Assembly (NCBI GenBank): GCA_030840185.1
Contig: JAUZFY010000114.1
Location: forward strand, 1-5,095
Length of the DNA: 5,095 nucleotides
Source: Microbacteriaceae bacterium
Lineage (GTDB): Bacteria > Actinomycetota > Actinomycetes > Actinomycetales > Microbacteriaceae
Reading direction: 5' to 3'
Shown: one piece after another, positions 1 through 5,095 of the stretch
Layout of the letters: every line of letters begins with the position of its first letter
Position numbering within the stretch: the stretch's first letter is position 1
The notes under the pieces: generated by a model
Database searches by the model: none
What the model saw: the letters and a program-made list of their open reading frames with translations, nothing else
Told to the model about the DNA's origin: nothing
Position numbers and translations under genes: made by a program

Positions 1-782
1 GGCCCGAACAGCACGACCGAGGAAATTCCGTATGCGGACGCGAGGTGAGCCGCCCCGGTGTCGGCCGAAATCAGGAGGCGAGCGGCCGCCACCTCGGCTG
101 CGAACTCATTGAGGGTCAGCAGACCCGCCAGAACCGCCGCATCCGGCAGTCCCGCGAGTTCGGCCACCCGCAACGCTCTCTCCCTTTCTTTACTGCTGCC
201 GGTGAACCAAACCTCGTGCCCGTCGCCGGCAAGCGATTCGGCGACCCTGGCGAATCGTTCTACGGGCCACTGACGGGAGCCATAGAAGGCGCCGACGTGC
301 ACGATTGTCGCCCCGGGCATACGAGGAGCGACCGTCGGCACGTCGATCGCGAGGTCGTCAGCATCCGCCGCGACTCCGTAGGCGCGCACGAGTCGAACCC
401 AACGCTCGCGCTCGTGGATGCCATGGGCCCACTCCGGCCCCGGCGGATCGTGCGAAATCGACAGTCGAGCGCCGAGGGCGGTGATGATCGAACGGCTCTC
501 GCTCCCATCGCCGTGCATGTTCACCGCAACGTCGATGCGACCCGGCGCGAGGGGAAGCGGATCGTTCAGGCCAGGCGTCGGCAAGAGCGAGTCCACACCG
601 CCGATCAAATCGGCGATCGGTGCGAGCCACTGCGGAACCGCGAGGATCAACCGGTGATCCGGGAACGCCCGCCTGATTCCGTGCAGGGCCGGCACGGCGA
701 CGAGAAGGTCGCCGAGCTTGAGCGCGCGCAGCACCAACAGCTCCGGGCGATCGTGCGGAGAAGCCGCATTCATCAGGTGCAT
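1..782 (-). CDS. Glycosyltransferase family 9 (heptosyltransferase-like), C-terminus cut by window edge
   Basis: This open frame runs off the left edge; 260 codons are present and about 80-100 C-terminal residues of a usual GT9 are missing. GT9 enzymes are GT-B fold transferases that move heptose or related sugars from a nucleotide donor, usually on the cytoplasmic face of the membrane. I translated the minus strand by hand. It begins MHLMNAASPHDRPELLVLRA and shows the GT9 N-terminal motif LKLGDLLVAVPAL, whose Asp25 matches the catalytic base position of WaaC/WaaF. The donor-binding loop is HVGAFYGSRQWP (His162-Pro173), followed by SADTGAAHLASAYG (Asp241-His246). The start at 782 is preferred over Met4 (773) because GAGGG lies 7 nt upstream of it. 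The gene is divergent from the heptose operon and shares its spacer, so it probably belongs to the same glycan locus. The acceptor and exact donor cannot be read from the sequence. Confidence 0.9.
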   Translation of the reverse strand, partial: MHLMNAASPHDRPELLVLRALKLGDLLVAVPALHGIRRAFPDHRLILAVPQWLAPIADLIGGVDSLLPTPGLNDPLPLAPGRIDVAVNMHGDGSESRSIITALGARLSISHDPPGPEWAHGIHERERWVRLVRAYGVAADADDLAIDVPTVAPRMPGATIVHVGAFYGSRQWPVERFARVAESLAGDGHEVWFTGSSKERERALRVAELAGLPDAAVLAGLLTLNEFAAEVAAARLLISADTGAAHLASAYGISSVVLFG

Positions 783-786
783 CGTT

Positions 787-794
787 CCACCCTC
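787..794 (-). promoter_or_regulatory. Ribosome binding site of the leftward GT9 gene
   Basis: Read on the minus strand, GAGGGTGG is followed by AACG and the ATG at 782. GAGGG to ATG is 7 nt, close to ideal. No comparable site precedes the second ATG (773), so this site decides the start. Confidence 0.6.
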
Positions 795-815
795 ACAGAC
801 CCGGCCCGCAATCGT

Positions 816-847
816 AAGGGAAGGCGAAGAAGAAGAAGGAGAAGAAG
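816..847 (+). repeat. Purine tract with GAA trinucleotide repeats in the gmhB leader
   Basis: This stretch is purine on the plus strand except for one C at 825. It contains four perfect GAA units (826-837), an interrupting G-G-A, then two more GAA units plus G (841-847). The purine bias continues more weakly to the gmhB start. It contains Shine-Dalgarno-like AAGGAG at 836-841, too far (42 nt) from the gmhB ATG to serve it directly. Its composition contrasts sharply with the surrounding GC-rich coding DNA. Confidence 0.7.
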
Positions 848-883
848 CGTTTGGAGAAGTAGAAGCAGGGGAATAGCAGGGAC

Positions 884-1456
884 ATGACCGGTTACTCGAC
901 TCGGCGGACCGCTGCCGTGCTGTTCGACCGCGACGGCACCCTCGTCGTCGACGTGCCGTTCAACGGCGACCCAGAACGGGTCGTTTCAATGCCGACCGCC
1001 CACCGCGCGCTGGGCCTCCTTCGCGCGGCAGGGATCTCTACCGGGGTCATCACGAATCAGTCGGGAGTCGCCCTCGGGCTTGTCACGTCGGCGGCGGTCG
1101 CCGCCGTTAACTCGCGGATCGATCGCCTCCTCGGCCCATTTGGGGTGTGGGAGGTATGCCCACACCGCGCCTTGGACAGATGCTCCTGCCGGAAACCCCG
1201 CCCGGGCATGATCCTGCGGGCCGCGGAACGCTTGAACATCGCGCCAACGGACGTTGCGGTGATTGGCGACATCGGTTCGGATGTTGCCGCCGCCCGGGCC
1301 GCTGGGGCGCGCGGGATTCTCGTGCCAACCCCGGCGACTCGCGCGGCCGAGATTCGCGACGCCGAAGAGGTCGCCACGACGTTGCTTGCGGCGGTGACTC
1401 TTCTGCTCGCAGACGCGCAGAATCCGGATTCCCCCCTCGAGGCGAGCGCGCGGTGA
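884..1456 (+). CDS. gmhB: D-glycero-D-manno-heptose 1,7-bisphosphate 7-phosphatase (HAD-IIIA family)
   Basis: GmhB is a cytoplasmic HAD phosphatase that removes the C7 phosphate of heptose 1,7-bisphosphate, the step before nucleotide activation. At 190 residues it matches the usual length. HAD motif I is FDRDGT (nucleophile Asp15, acid/base Asp17), motif II is TNQSG (Thr57-Gly61), motif III is the Lys in CRKPRPGM (Lys104), and motif IV is GDIGSD (Asp129, Asp133). The GmhB zinc site is present as Cys92-Pro-His94 with Cys100-Ser-Cys102. The loop between His94 and Cys100 is shorter than in the E. coli enzyme, and the common TNQSG-(I/V)-A-R-G pattern has Leu64 in place of Arg. An in-frame TAG at 860-862 leaves ATG 884 as the only sensible start, although its AGGG is just 2 nt away and a better AGGGG is 12 nt away. 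It is the first gene of the operon. Assignment over the histidinol-phosphatase relatives rests on the zinc motif and on gmhA in the same operon. Confidence 0.9.
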   Translation: MTGYSTRRTAAVLFDRDGTLVVDVPFNGDPERVVSMPTAHRALGLLRAAGISTGVITNQSGVALGLVTSAAVAAVNSRIDRLLGPFGVWEVCPHRALDRCSCRKPRPGMILRAAERLNIAPTDVAVIGDIGSDVAAARAAGARGILVPTPATRAAEIRDAEEVATTLLAAVTLLLADAQNPDSPLEASAR

Positions 1457-2508
1457 GCCGCCGGGCGCTGGTTGTTCGCCTTGACAGCATGGGCGACGTG
1501 ATCTTGGCCGGCCCCGCCGTGCGAGCGGTCGCCGAGACGCCCGGTATCGACGCCCTCTGGATGCTGTGCGGCCCTGAGGGCGCGGCCGCGGCGGCATTGC
1601 TCCCCGGCGTCGACCGCGTCATCACCTGGTCGTGCCCCTGGATCGTCAATTCACCCGGTGCCATCACGGATCAACACATTGATCGGCTGCGGGGACAGCT
1701 CACCGAGTTTCGGGCCGACGAGGCGGTCATCCTGACCTCGTTCCATCAGTCGCCCCTTCCACTCGCCTTGATTCTCAGGCTCGCGGGCATCGAGCGAATC
1801 AGCGGAGTATCCGTGGACTACGCCGGAAGCCTGCTTGACGTGCGCCTGAGGCCGGGCGAGGACCTCGACGAGGAGCTTCCCGAGGCGCTTCGGGCGCTCG
1901 CGATTGTGCGAGCGGCCGGCTTTGCGATCGGGGCATCCGAGCAGGAACGGCTTCGGCTCGTTCCGACGCCCGACGTGAGTCATCTCGTCCTCCCCGGACC
2001 GTATGTCGTCGTACACCCGGGCGCGTCGGCCCCGTCGCGGCGGTGGCCGGCGCCACTCGCCGCTGCGGCGGTTCGTGCGCTGACCGAGGATGGCCTCCGG
2101 GTGATCGTGACGGGTTCGACGGCCGAACGATCGCTCACCGCCGAGGTGGCCGGAACCGACGGTCTCGACCTCGGCGGTTCGCTCGAACTGCCGCAACTTG
2201 CCTCAGTGCTCGCTGGTGCCTCGGTGGTTATCGCGGGAAACACCGGCCCAGCGCATCTCGCCGCGGCGGTCGGCACCCCGGTCGTCAGCCTCTTCTCACC
2301 GGTGGTTTCCCCGACGCGCTGGGCCCCGTGGGGGGTTCCCTCTGTCGTCCTCGGCGACCAGGATGCGGCGTGCCGGAACAGCCGAGCACGAGAGTGCCCG
2401 ATCCCGGGGCATCCGTGTCTTGCCTCGATTGGGGTCGACCAGGTTGTGGAGGCGTGTCACCTCTTGCTCGGTGAACGCTCCCGCGTTGGAGCGGAGGCCG
2501 CGGTATGA
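1453..2508 (+). CDS. Glycosyltransferase family 9 (ADP-heptose:LPS heptosyltransferase-like)
   Basis: This is a 351-residue GT-B glycosyltransferase of the heptosyltransferase family, full length for GT9. The N-terminal motif is VVRLDSMGDVILAGPAVRA, with Asp15 at the catalytic base position of WaaC/WaaF. The donor domain has VVVHPGAS followed by RRWP (His188 onward) and GNTGPAHLAAAVGTPVVSLF (Asn263-His268). A C-terminal cysteine motif typical of many GT9 proteins is present (Cys307, Cys315, Cys322, within RECPIPGHPC). The start is GTG 1453, overlapping the gmhB stop by 4 nt (GTGA), with GAGG 10 nt upstream; the frame stays open further upstream inside gmhB, but the GT9 fold begins here. Position directly after gmhB suggests an NDP-heptose donor. 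In an organism without lipopolysaccharide the acceptor must be something else, such as a wall or membrane glycan; that is inference. Confidence 0.9.
   Translation: MSRRALVVRLDSMGDVILAGPAVRAVAETPGIDALWMLCGPEGAAAAALLPGVDRVITWSCPWIVNSPGAITDQHIDRLRGQLTEFRADEAVILTSFHQSPLPLALILRLAGIERISGVSVDYAGSLLDVRLRPGEDLDEELPEALRALAIVRAAGFAIGASEQERLRLVPTPDVSHLVLPGPYVVVHPGASAPSRRWPAPLAAAAVRALTEDGLRVIVTGSTAERSLTAEVAGTDGLDLGGSLELPQLASVLAGASVVIAGNTGPAHLAAAVGTPVVSLFSPVVSPTRWAPWGVPSVVLGDQDAACRNSRARECPIPGHPCLASIGVDQVVEACHLLLGERSRVGAEAAV
2493..2497 (+). promoter_or_regulatory. Ribosome binding site of the first GT4-like gene
   Basis: GGAGG lies 7 nt before ATG 2505, inside the last codons of the preceding GT9 gene. It is the strongest ordinary Shine-Dalgarno match in the operon and supports the ATGA-overlap start. 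Confidence 0.65.
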
Positions 2509-3518
2509 GAGTCATGGTTTGGCACGTGCACGGCGGCTGGATGGACGCGTTCGTTCGGGGCGATCACGAGTATCTGATCCCCACGATGGAGAATCACGAC
2601 GCCACCGGGCTCGGCGCAGGCGGGCGGAGCTGGCCAGCGAGTGTCAGGGAACTGACGCCCGGCCAACTGGCCGAGGCGGAGGTCGACGTCGTGGTGCTCC
2701 AACGTTTGGAGGAGCTCGAGGCATCCGAAAAGCTGCTCGGGCGGCGACTCGGCCGTGACCTGCCCGCGCTGTTCGTCGAGCACAACGCGCCCCGCGGGGA
2801 TGTGCCCAACTCGCGCCATCCGCTCGCCGACCGCGACGACCTGACGATCGTTCACGTCACACACTTCAACCGGCTGATGTGGGACTGCGGCTCCACCCAT
2901 ACGACGGTCATCGAGCACGGCGTCCCCGACCCGGGCGAGCTATACCGCGGCGATGCGGCCACCCTCGGGGTCGTCATCAACGAGCCGGTGCGGCGCTGGC
3001 GGGTGACGGGATCCGACCTCATCGCGCAATTCGCCGCGGTCGCGCCGGTCGAACTGTTCGGCATGAAGACGGAACTGCTCGTGGGGCGACTCGGCCTTGC
3101 CCGCGATCGACTGGTCGTGCGAGGCGACCTGCCGACCGACGAACTGCACGCCAGGCTCTCGGGCTGCCGCGCCTACCTTCACCCGGTGCGCTGGACGTCC
3201 CTCGGGTTGGCCCTTCTCGAGGCCATGCACCTCGGGATGCCGGTCGTCGCGCTCGCGACCACCGAGGCGTACCGCGCGGTGCCTCCCGAGGCCGGATTCC
3301 TCTCGACCGATCTTGACGAACTCATCGCCGGAGTGCGAATTCTGATGAACGACCCCGCCGAGGCAGCGGCTCGAGGTCGCGCGGCTCGGCTATTCGCGCT
3401 TGCCCATTTCGGACTGGACGCCTTCCTCTCCCGGTGGACGACGGCACTCGATGATGCGGTTTCCCGCTCGCTTCGCCCGTCAGCGACCGCGATGACAGCA
3501 ATGGAAAGGACACGATGA
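2505..3518 (+). CDS. Divergent GT4-like glycosyltransferase (GT-B fold)
   Basis: This 337-residue protein has the two-domain layout of GT-B glycosyltransferases. It begins [16 protein letters not shown], with a short N-terminal Rossmann-like half that includes [11 protein letters not shown] and VEHNAPRG (Glu92-His93-Asn94). Next come [12 protein letters not shown] (from Val116) and IEHGVPDPG (Ile136 onward), the usual position of the GT4 interdomain segment. The C-terminal half ends in a GT4-like donor motif, [20 protein letters not shown]. Two canonical residues differ: the first Glu of E-x7-E is Thr231 (the second, Glu239, is kept), and the G-R-x4-K-G loop appears instead as [11 protein letters not shown] (Asn159-Gly169), rich in Arg but with Thr168 at the Lys position. 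I recall similar proteins in other actinobacteria, so this may be a family trait rather than decay. The gene overlaps its neighbours by 4 nt on both sides (ATGA). No signal peptide or membrane segment is visible. Donor and acceptor are unknown. Confidence 0.8.
   Translation: MRVMVWHVHGGWMDAFVRGDHEYLIPTMENHDATGLGAGGRSWPASVRELTPGQLAEAEVDVVVLQRLEELEASEKLLGRRLGRDLPALFVEHNAPRGDVPNSRHPLADRDDLTIVHVTHFNRLMWDCGSTHTTVIEHGVPDPGELYRGDAATLGVVINEPVRRWRVTGSDLIAQFAAVAPVELFGMKTELLVGRLGLARDRLVVRGDLPTDELHARLSGCRAYLHPVRWTSLGLALLEAMHLGMPVVALATTEAYRAVPPEAGFLSTDLDELIAGVRILMNDPAEAAARGRAARLFALAHFGLDAFLSRWTTALDDAVSRSLRPSATAMTAMERTR
3506..3510 (+). promoter_or_regulatory. Ribosome binding site of the second GT4 gene, start choice ambiguous
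   Basis: AAGGA lies 4 nt before ATG 3515 and 7 nt before the adjacent in-frame ATG 3518. The spacing favours 3518 slightly, which would give a 414-residue protein and a 1-nt TGATG junction rather than the 4-nt ATGA overlap. Confidence 0.5.
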
Positions 3519-4762
3519 TGCGGATTTCCATGGTCTCAGAACACGCCAGCCCGCTCGCCGCCCTAGGCGGTGTCGATGCGGGCGGCCAGAACGTTCACGT
3601 TGCCGCCCTCGCCAAAGCCCTCGCCCGCCGGGGCGACGAGGTCACGGTCTACACGCGACGGGATGACCCGTCCCTTCCGACCCGGGTGCGACTCGGTCTC
3701 GGTGTGGAAGTCGTTCATATCACCGCGGGACCTGCGCGCGCGGTCCCGAAGGACCAACTGCTGCCATACATGGCTGCCCTTGCCGACGGTCTCCACGCCG
3801 ACTGGGCAAGATCGCGGCCGGAAATCGTGCACAGCCACTTCTGGATGTCCGGGGTGGCGGCGTTGATCGCAGCCCGTCGCAGCACGCCGGTTCCGCCGGT
3901 GGTGCACACCTTTCACGCCCTCGGAGCCGTGAAACGCCGTCATCAGGGAGCGGAGGATACGAGTCCGGCGGAACGGGAATGGCTCGAACCCCGCGTGGGA
4001 ATGCAGAGCGACGCGATCATTGCCACGTGCTCAGACGAAACCTTCGAGCTCAAGAAAATGGGGGTGCGAGCCAGCGCGATCTCGGTTGTGCCGTGCGGTG
4101 TCGACCTCGACCTGTTCGGCGCGATCGGACCTGCCGAGCCACGCGGCCGACGCCATCGCATCATGACCGTAGGCCGACTTGTTCCGCGCAAAGGCGTCGG
4201 GCTCGCCATCGAGGCCCTCGCGCAGTTGCGGGCTGAAGGCCTGCACGACGTCGAGCTCGTCATTGTCGGCGGCGCCGGCGACTCGAACGGCTCGGCCGAA
4301 GACCCGGAACTTCGTCGACTCATCGGGTTCGCCCGCGCGCTCGGAGTGGACGATCGGGTCATCATCCGCGGCCAGGTGTCCCGCCCGGACATGCCGAAGG
4401 TCTTGCGCTCGGCCGACATCGTCGTGTGCGCTCCGTGGTACGAGCCATTCGGAATAGTCCCGCTCGAGGCCATGGCATGCGGGGTGCCCGTCGTTGCCTC
4501 CACCGTCGGAGGACTCATCGACACGGTTGTTGACGGCGTGACCGGCGTTCACGTTCCGCCGCGAGATCCGGAGGCGATCGCTTCGGCAGTCGGGGGGTTG
4601 CTCAGCGACGAGAGCCGCCGTCGACGGCTCGCCGAAGCCGGCCTGAAGCGGGTGAAGAGGTATTCCTGGGATCGCATCGCGTCCGACACCGCCCGAATCT
4701 ACCGAACCACCGCCGCTCGGGCCGCCAGTGGTCTGATTTCGGCAACGGGAGGCTCCCGATGA
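3515..4762 (+). CDS. Glycosyltransferase family 4 with MshA/sucrose-synthase-like N-terminus
   Basis: This 415-residue GT4 retaining glycosyltransferase has a complete GT-B fold. The N-terminal domain carries [19 protein letters not shown] (donor-loop glycines Gly23-Gly24), then VHSHFWMSG (His108) and [17 protein letters not shown]. The interdomain signature is [11 protein letters not shown]. The C-terminal domain has VGRLVPRKG (Arg221 and Lys226, the diphosphate-binding pair) and [22 protein letters not shown] with an intact E-x7-E (Glu310, Glu318). The GGVDAGGQN region resembles the D-inositol-3-phosphate glycosyltransferase MshA and sucrose-phosphate synthase-type enzymes. MshA itself is not my preferred call, because the neighbours are heptose and GT9 genes rather than mycothiol genes. 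It probably adds a sugar from a nucleotide donor to the same glycan as its neighbours. It overlaps the preceding and following genes by ATGA; an ATG at 3518 is an equally plausible start. No membrane segment is seen. Confidence 0.88.
   Translation: MMRISMVSEHASPLAALGGVDAGGQNVHVAALAKALARRGDEVTVYTRRDDPSLPTRVRLGLGVEVVHITAGPARAVPKDQLLPYMAALADGLHADWARSRPEIVHSHFWMSGVAALIAARRSTPVPPVVHTFHALGAVKRRHQGAEDTSPAEREWLEPRVGMQSDAIIATCSDETFELKKMGVRASAISVVPCGVDLDLFGAIGPAEPRGRRHRIMTVGRLVPRKGVGLAIEALAQLRAEGLHDVELVIVGGAGDSNGSAEDPELRRLIGFARALGVDDRVIIRGQVSRPDMPKVLRSADIVVCAPWYEPFGIVPLEAMACGVPVVASTVGGLIDTVVDGVTGVHVPPRDPEAIASAVGGLLSDESRRRRLAEAGLKRVKRYSWDRIASDTARIYRTTAARAASGLISATGGSR
4746..4758 (+). promoter_or_regulatory. 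Shine-Dalgarno hairpin immediately before gmhA
   Basis: CGGGA (4746-4750) and TCCCG (4754-4758) can pair as a 5-bp all-but-one G-C stem around a GGC loop. The Shine-Dalgarno GGGAGG (4747-4752, 6 nt from the ATG) lies mostly in the 5' arm, and the 3' arm abuts the start codon. It sits inside the last codons of the preceding GT4 gene, so ribosomes finishing that gene would melt it. A regulatory role is inference. Confidence 0.45.
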
Positions 4763-5095
4763 CCCTGCCTGAGGTGCTCACCGGTCCGGTTGGAACCATC
4801 CCCGGCGCGCTGGGCCACATTGAAGCCCTCCGCCCGGTATTGATCGCACTCGAGACGCACGCGGCGCAACTGGATGATTGGGGACGGCGACTCGCCGATC
4901 GGCTCCTGGTCGGCGGGCGACTTCTCGTCGCGGGCAACGGTGGCTCGGCCGCCGAGGCACAACACCTAACCGCCGAATTGCTCGGTCGATTCGACGGCGA
5001 GCGCCGACCATTCTCGGCCATCGCGCTGCACGCCGATACGTCGACCATGACGGCTATCGGCAATGACTACGGGTTCGAGCAGGTTTTCTCCCGCC
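4759..5095 (+). CDS. gmhA: Sedoheptulose-7-phosphate isomerase (SIS domain), C-terminus cut by window edge
   Basis: GmhA is a cytoplasmic SIS-fold isomerase that turns sedoheptulose 7-phosphate into D-glycero-D-manno-heptose 7-phosphate, the first committed step to NDP-heptose. The window holds 112 residues of an expected 190-200 or so. An N-terminal helical segment (about residues 15-50) is followed by the SIS phosphate-binding motif [20 protein letters not shown]. Ser63 is in the phosphate loop, and His69 and Glu73 are spaced as the metal and catalytic pair of characterised GmhA enzymes; the C-terminal Gln/His partners lie beyond the edge. [20 protein letters not shown] is also highly typical of GmhA. 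The related DiaA proteins share the fold, but gmhB in the same operon and the ELLGRF segment favour GmhA. The start is ATG 4759, overlapping the GT4 stop by 4 nt (ATGA), with GGGAGG 6 nt upstream. Confidence 0.92.
   Translation, partial: MTLPEVLTGPVGTIPGALGHIEALRPVLIALETHAAQLDDWGRRLADRLLVGGRLLVAGNGGSAAEAQHLTAELLGRFDGERRPFSAIALHADTSTMTAIGNDYGFEQVFSR

Larger units (their letters stand above)
783..883. promoter_or_regulatory. Divergent intergenic region, probable promoters for both directions
   Basis: This is the only non-coding stretch in the window. It separates the leftward GT9 gene from the rightward gmhB operon, so promoters for both are expected here or, for the operon, possibly overlapping the start of the leftward gene. 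I found no convincing paired -35/-10 hexamers. The best single element is TACGAT on the minus strand (811-816), about 28 nt before the leftward ATG, without a good -35 partner. The half nearest gmhB is dominated by a purine-rich tract. I see no clear operator palindrome and no terminator. Confidence 0.5.
884..5095 (+). other. Heptose synthesis and glycosyltransfer operon (continues past right edge)
   Basis: Five rightward genes (gmhB, GT9, GT4-like, GT4, gmhA) are joined by 4-nt overlaps at 1453-1456, 2505-2508, 3515-3518 and 4759-4762, with no room for internal promoters or terminators outside coding DNA. Two of the steps to NDP-heptose are present. The C1 kinase and nucleotidyltransferase (HldE, or HddA plus HddC) and possibly an epimerase are missing and are predicted downstream. 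Confidence 0.85.

Noticed and set aside
811..816. TACGAT on the minus strand as a -10 box for the leftward GT9
   Set aside because: No acceptable -35 element at 16-18 bp and only a partial match; mentioned with the spacer but not called as a promoter.
851..862. Micro-frame TTG-GAG-AAG-TAG preceded by AAGGAG at 9 nt, a possible leader peptide for gmhB
   Set aside because: Three codons in a low-complexity purine tract can arise by chance and there is no attenuator-like structure near it.
45..887. Long plus-strand open frame of 280 codons that ends in an ATGA overlap with gmhB
   Set aside because: It is antisense to the clear GT9 gene, has no recognisable domain, and its C-terminus is a run of Arg residues encoded by the purine tract. 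The overlap with gmhB is coincidental.
1147..1452. In-frame upstream extension of the GT9 gene giving 453 residues
   Set aside because: The extra 102 residues are Arg/Gly-rich out-of-frame translation of gmhB. GT9 proteins start about ten residues before the GDV motif, which fits GTG 1453.
1107..1667. Long minus-strand open frames across gmhB and GT9, such as this 186-codon one
   Set aside because: They are typical GC-rich shadow frames, dominated by Arg, Pro, Ser and Ala with no motif, and opposite well-supported genes.
2043..2474. Plus-strand 143-codon open frame inside the GT9 gene
   Set aside because: Alternate-frame shadow rich in Arg and Gly, with no ribosome binding site or motif.
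4602..5063. Minus-strand open frame of 153 codons opposite the end of GT4 and gmhA
   Set aside because: Low-complexity Ser/Arg/Pro composition with no domain, lying opposite the strong SIS motif of gmhA.

Overview
The window is GC-rich, densely coding DNA with strong shadow reading frames on both strands. It looks like a chromosomal segment of a high-GC actinobacterium. A Microbacteriaceae-like source is my guess from codon flavour and from the style of the glycosyltransferases; no rRNA or marker gene confirms it. I see no mobile element, CRISPR array, tRNA or rRNA.

Layout: a leftward gene (positions 1-782, minus strand, C-terminus cut off by the window edge) encodes a family 9 (heptosyltransferase-like) glycosyltransferase. 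A 101-bp divergent spacer (783-883) with an unusual GAA-rich purine tract separates it from a rightward operon that fills the rest of the window. The operon order is gmhB (heptose bisphosphate phosphatase, HAD type), a second GT9 glycosyltransferase, a divergent GT4-like glycosyltransferase, a canonical GT4 glycosyltransferase with an MshA/sucrose-synthase-like N-terminus, and gmhA (sedoheptulose-7-phosphate isomerase, SIS fold, cut off by the right edge). Each of the four junctions inside the operon is a 4-nt GTGA or ATGA overlap, so the genes are almost certainly co-transcribed and translationally coupled.

How the genes fit together: GmhA would convert sedoheptulose 7-phosphate to D-glycero-D-manno-heptose 7-phosphate. 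A kinase not in the window (HldE- or HddA-like, expected just beyond the right edge) would add the C1 phosphate, and GmhB would remove the C7 phosphate. A nucleotidyltransferase domain would then make NDP-heptose. The two GT9 enzymes are the best candidates for heptosyl transfer, and the two GT4 enzymes probably build or decorate the same glycan. A heptose-sugar pathway with four dedicated glycosyltransferases in what looks like a Gram-positive actinobacterium, which would have no lipopolysaccharide, is the most interesting aspect: the glycan product is not evident from the sequence. The individual families are known; what is unusual lies in the details, namely a GT4 with a non-canonical donor site, a short zinc loop in GmhB, a Shine-Dalgarno hairpin at gmhA, and the purine-tract leader.
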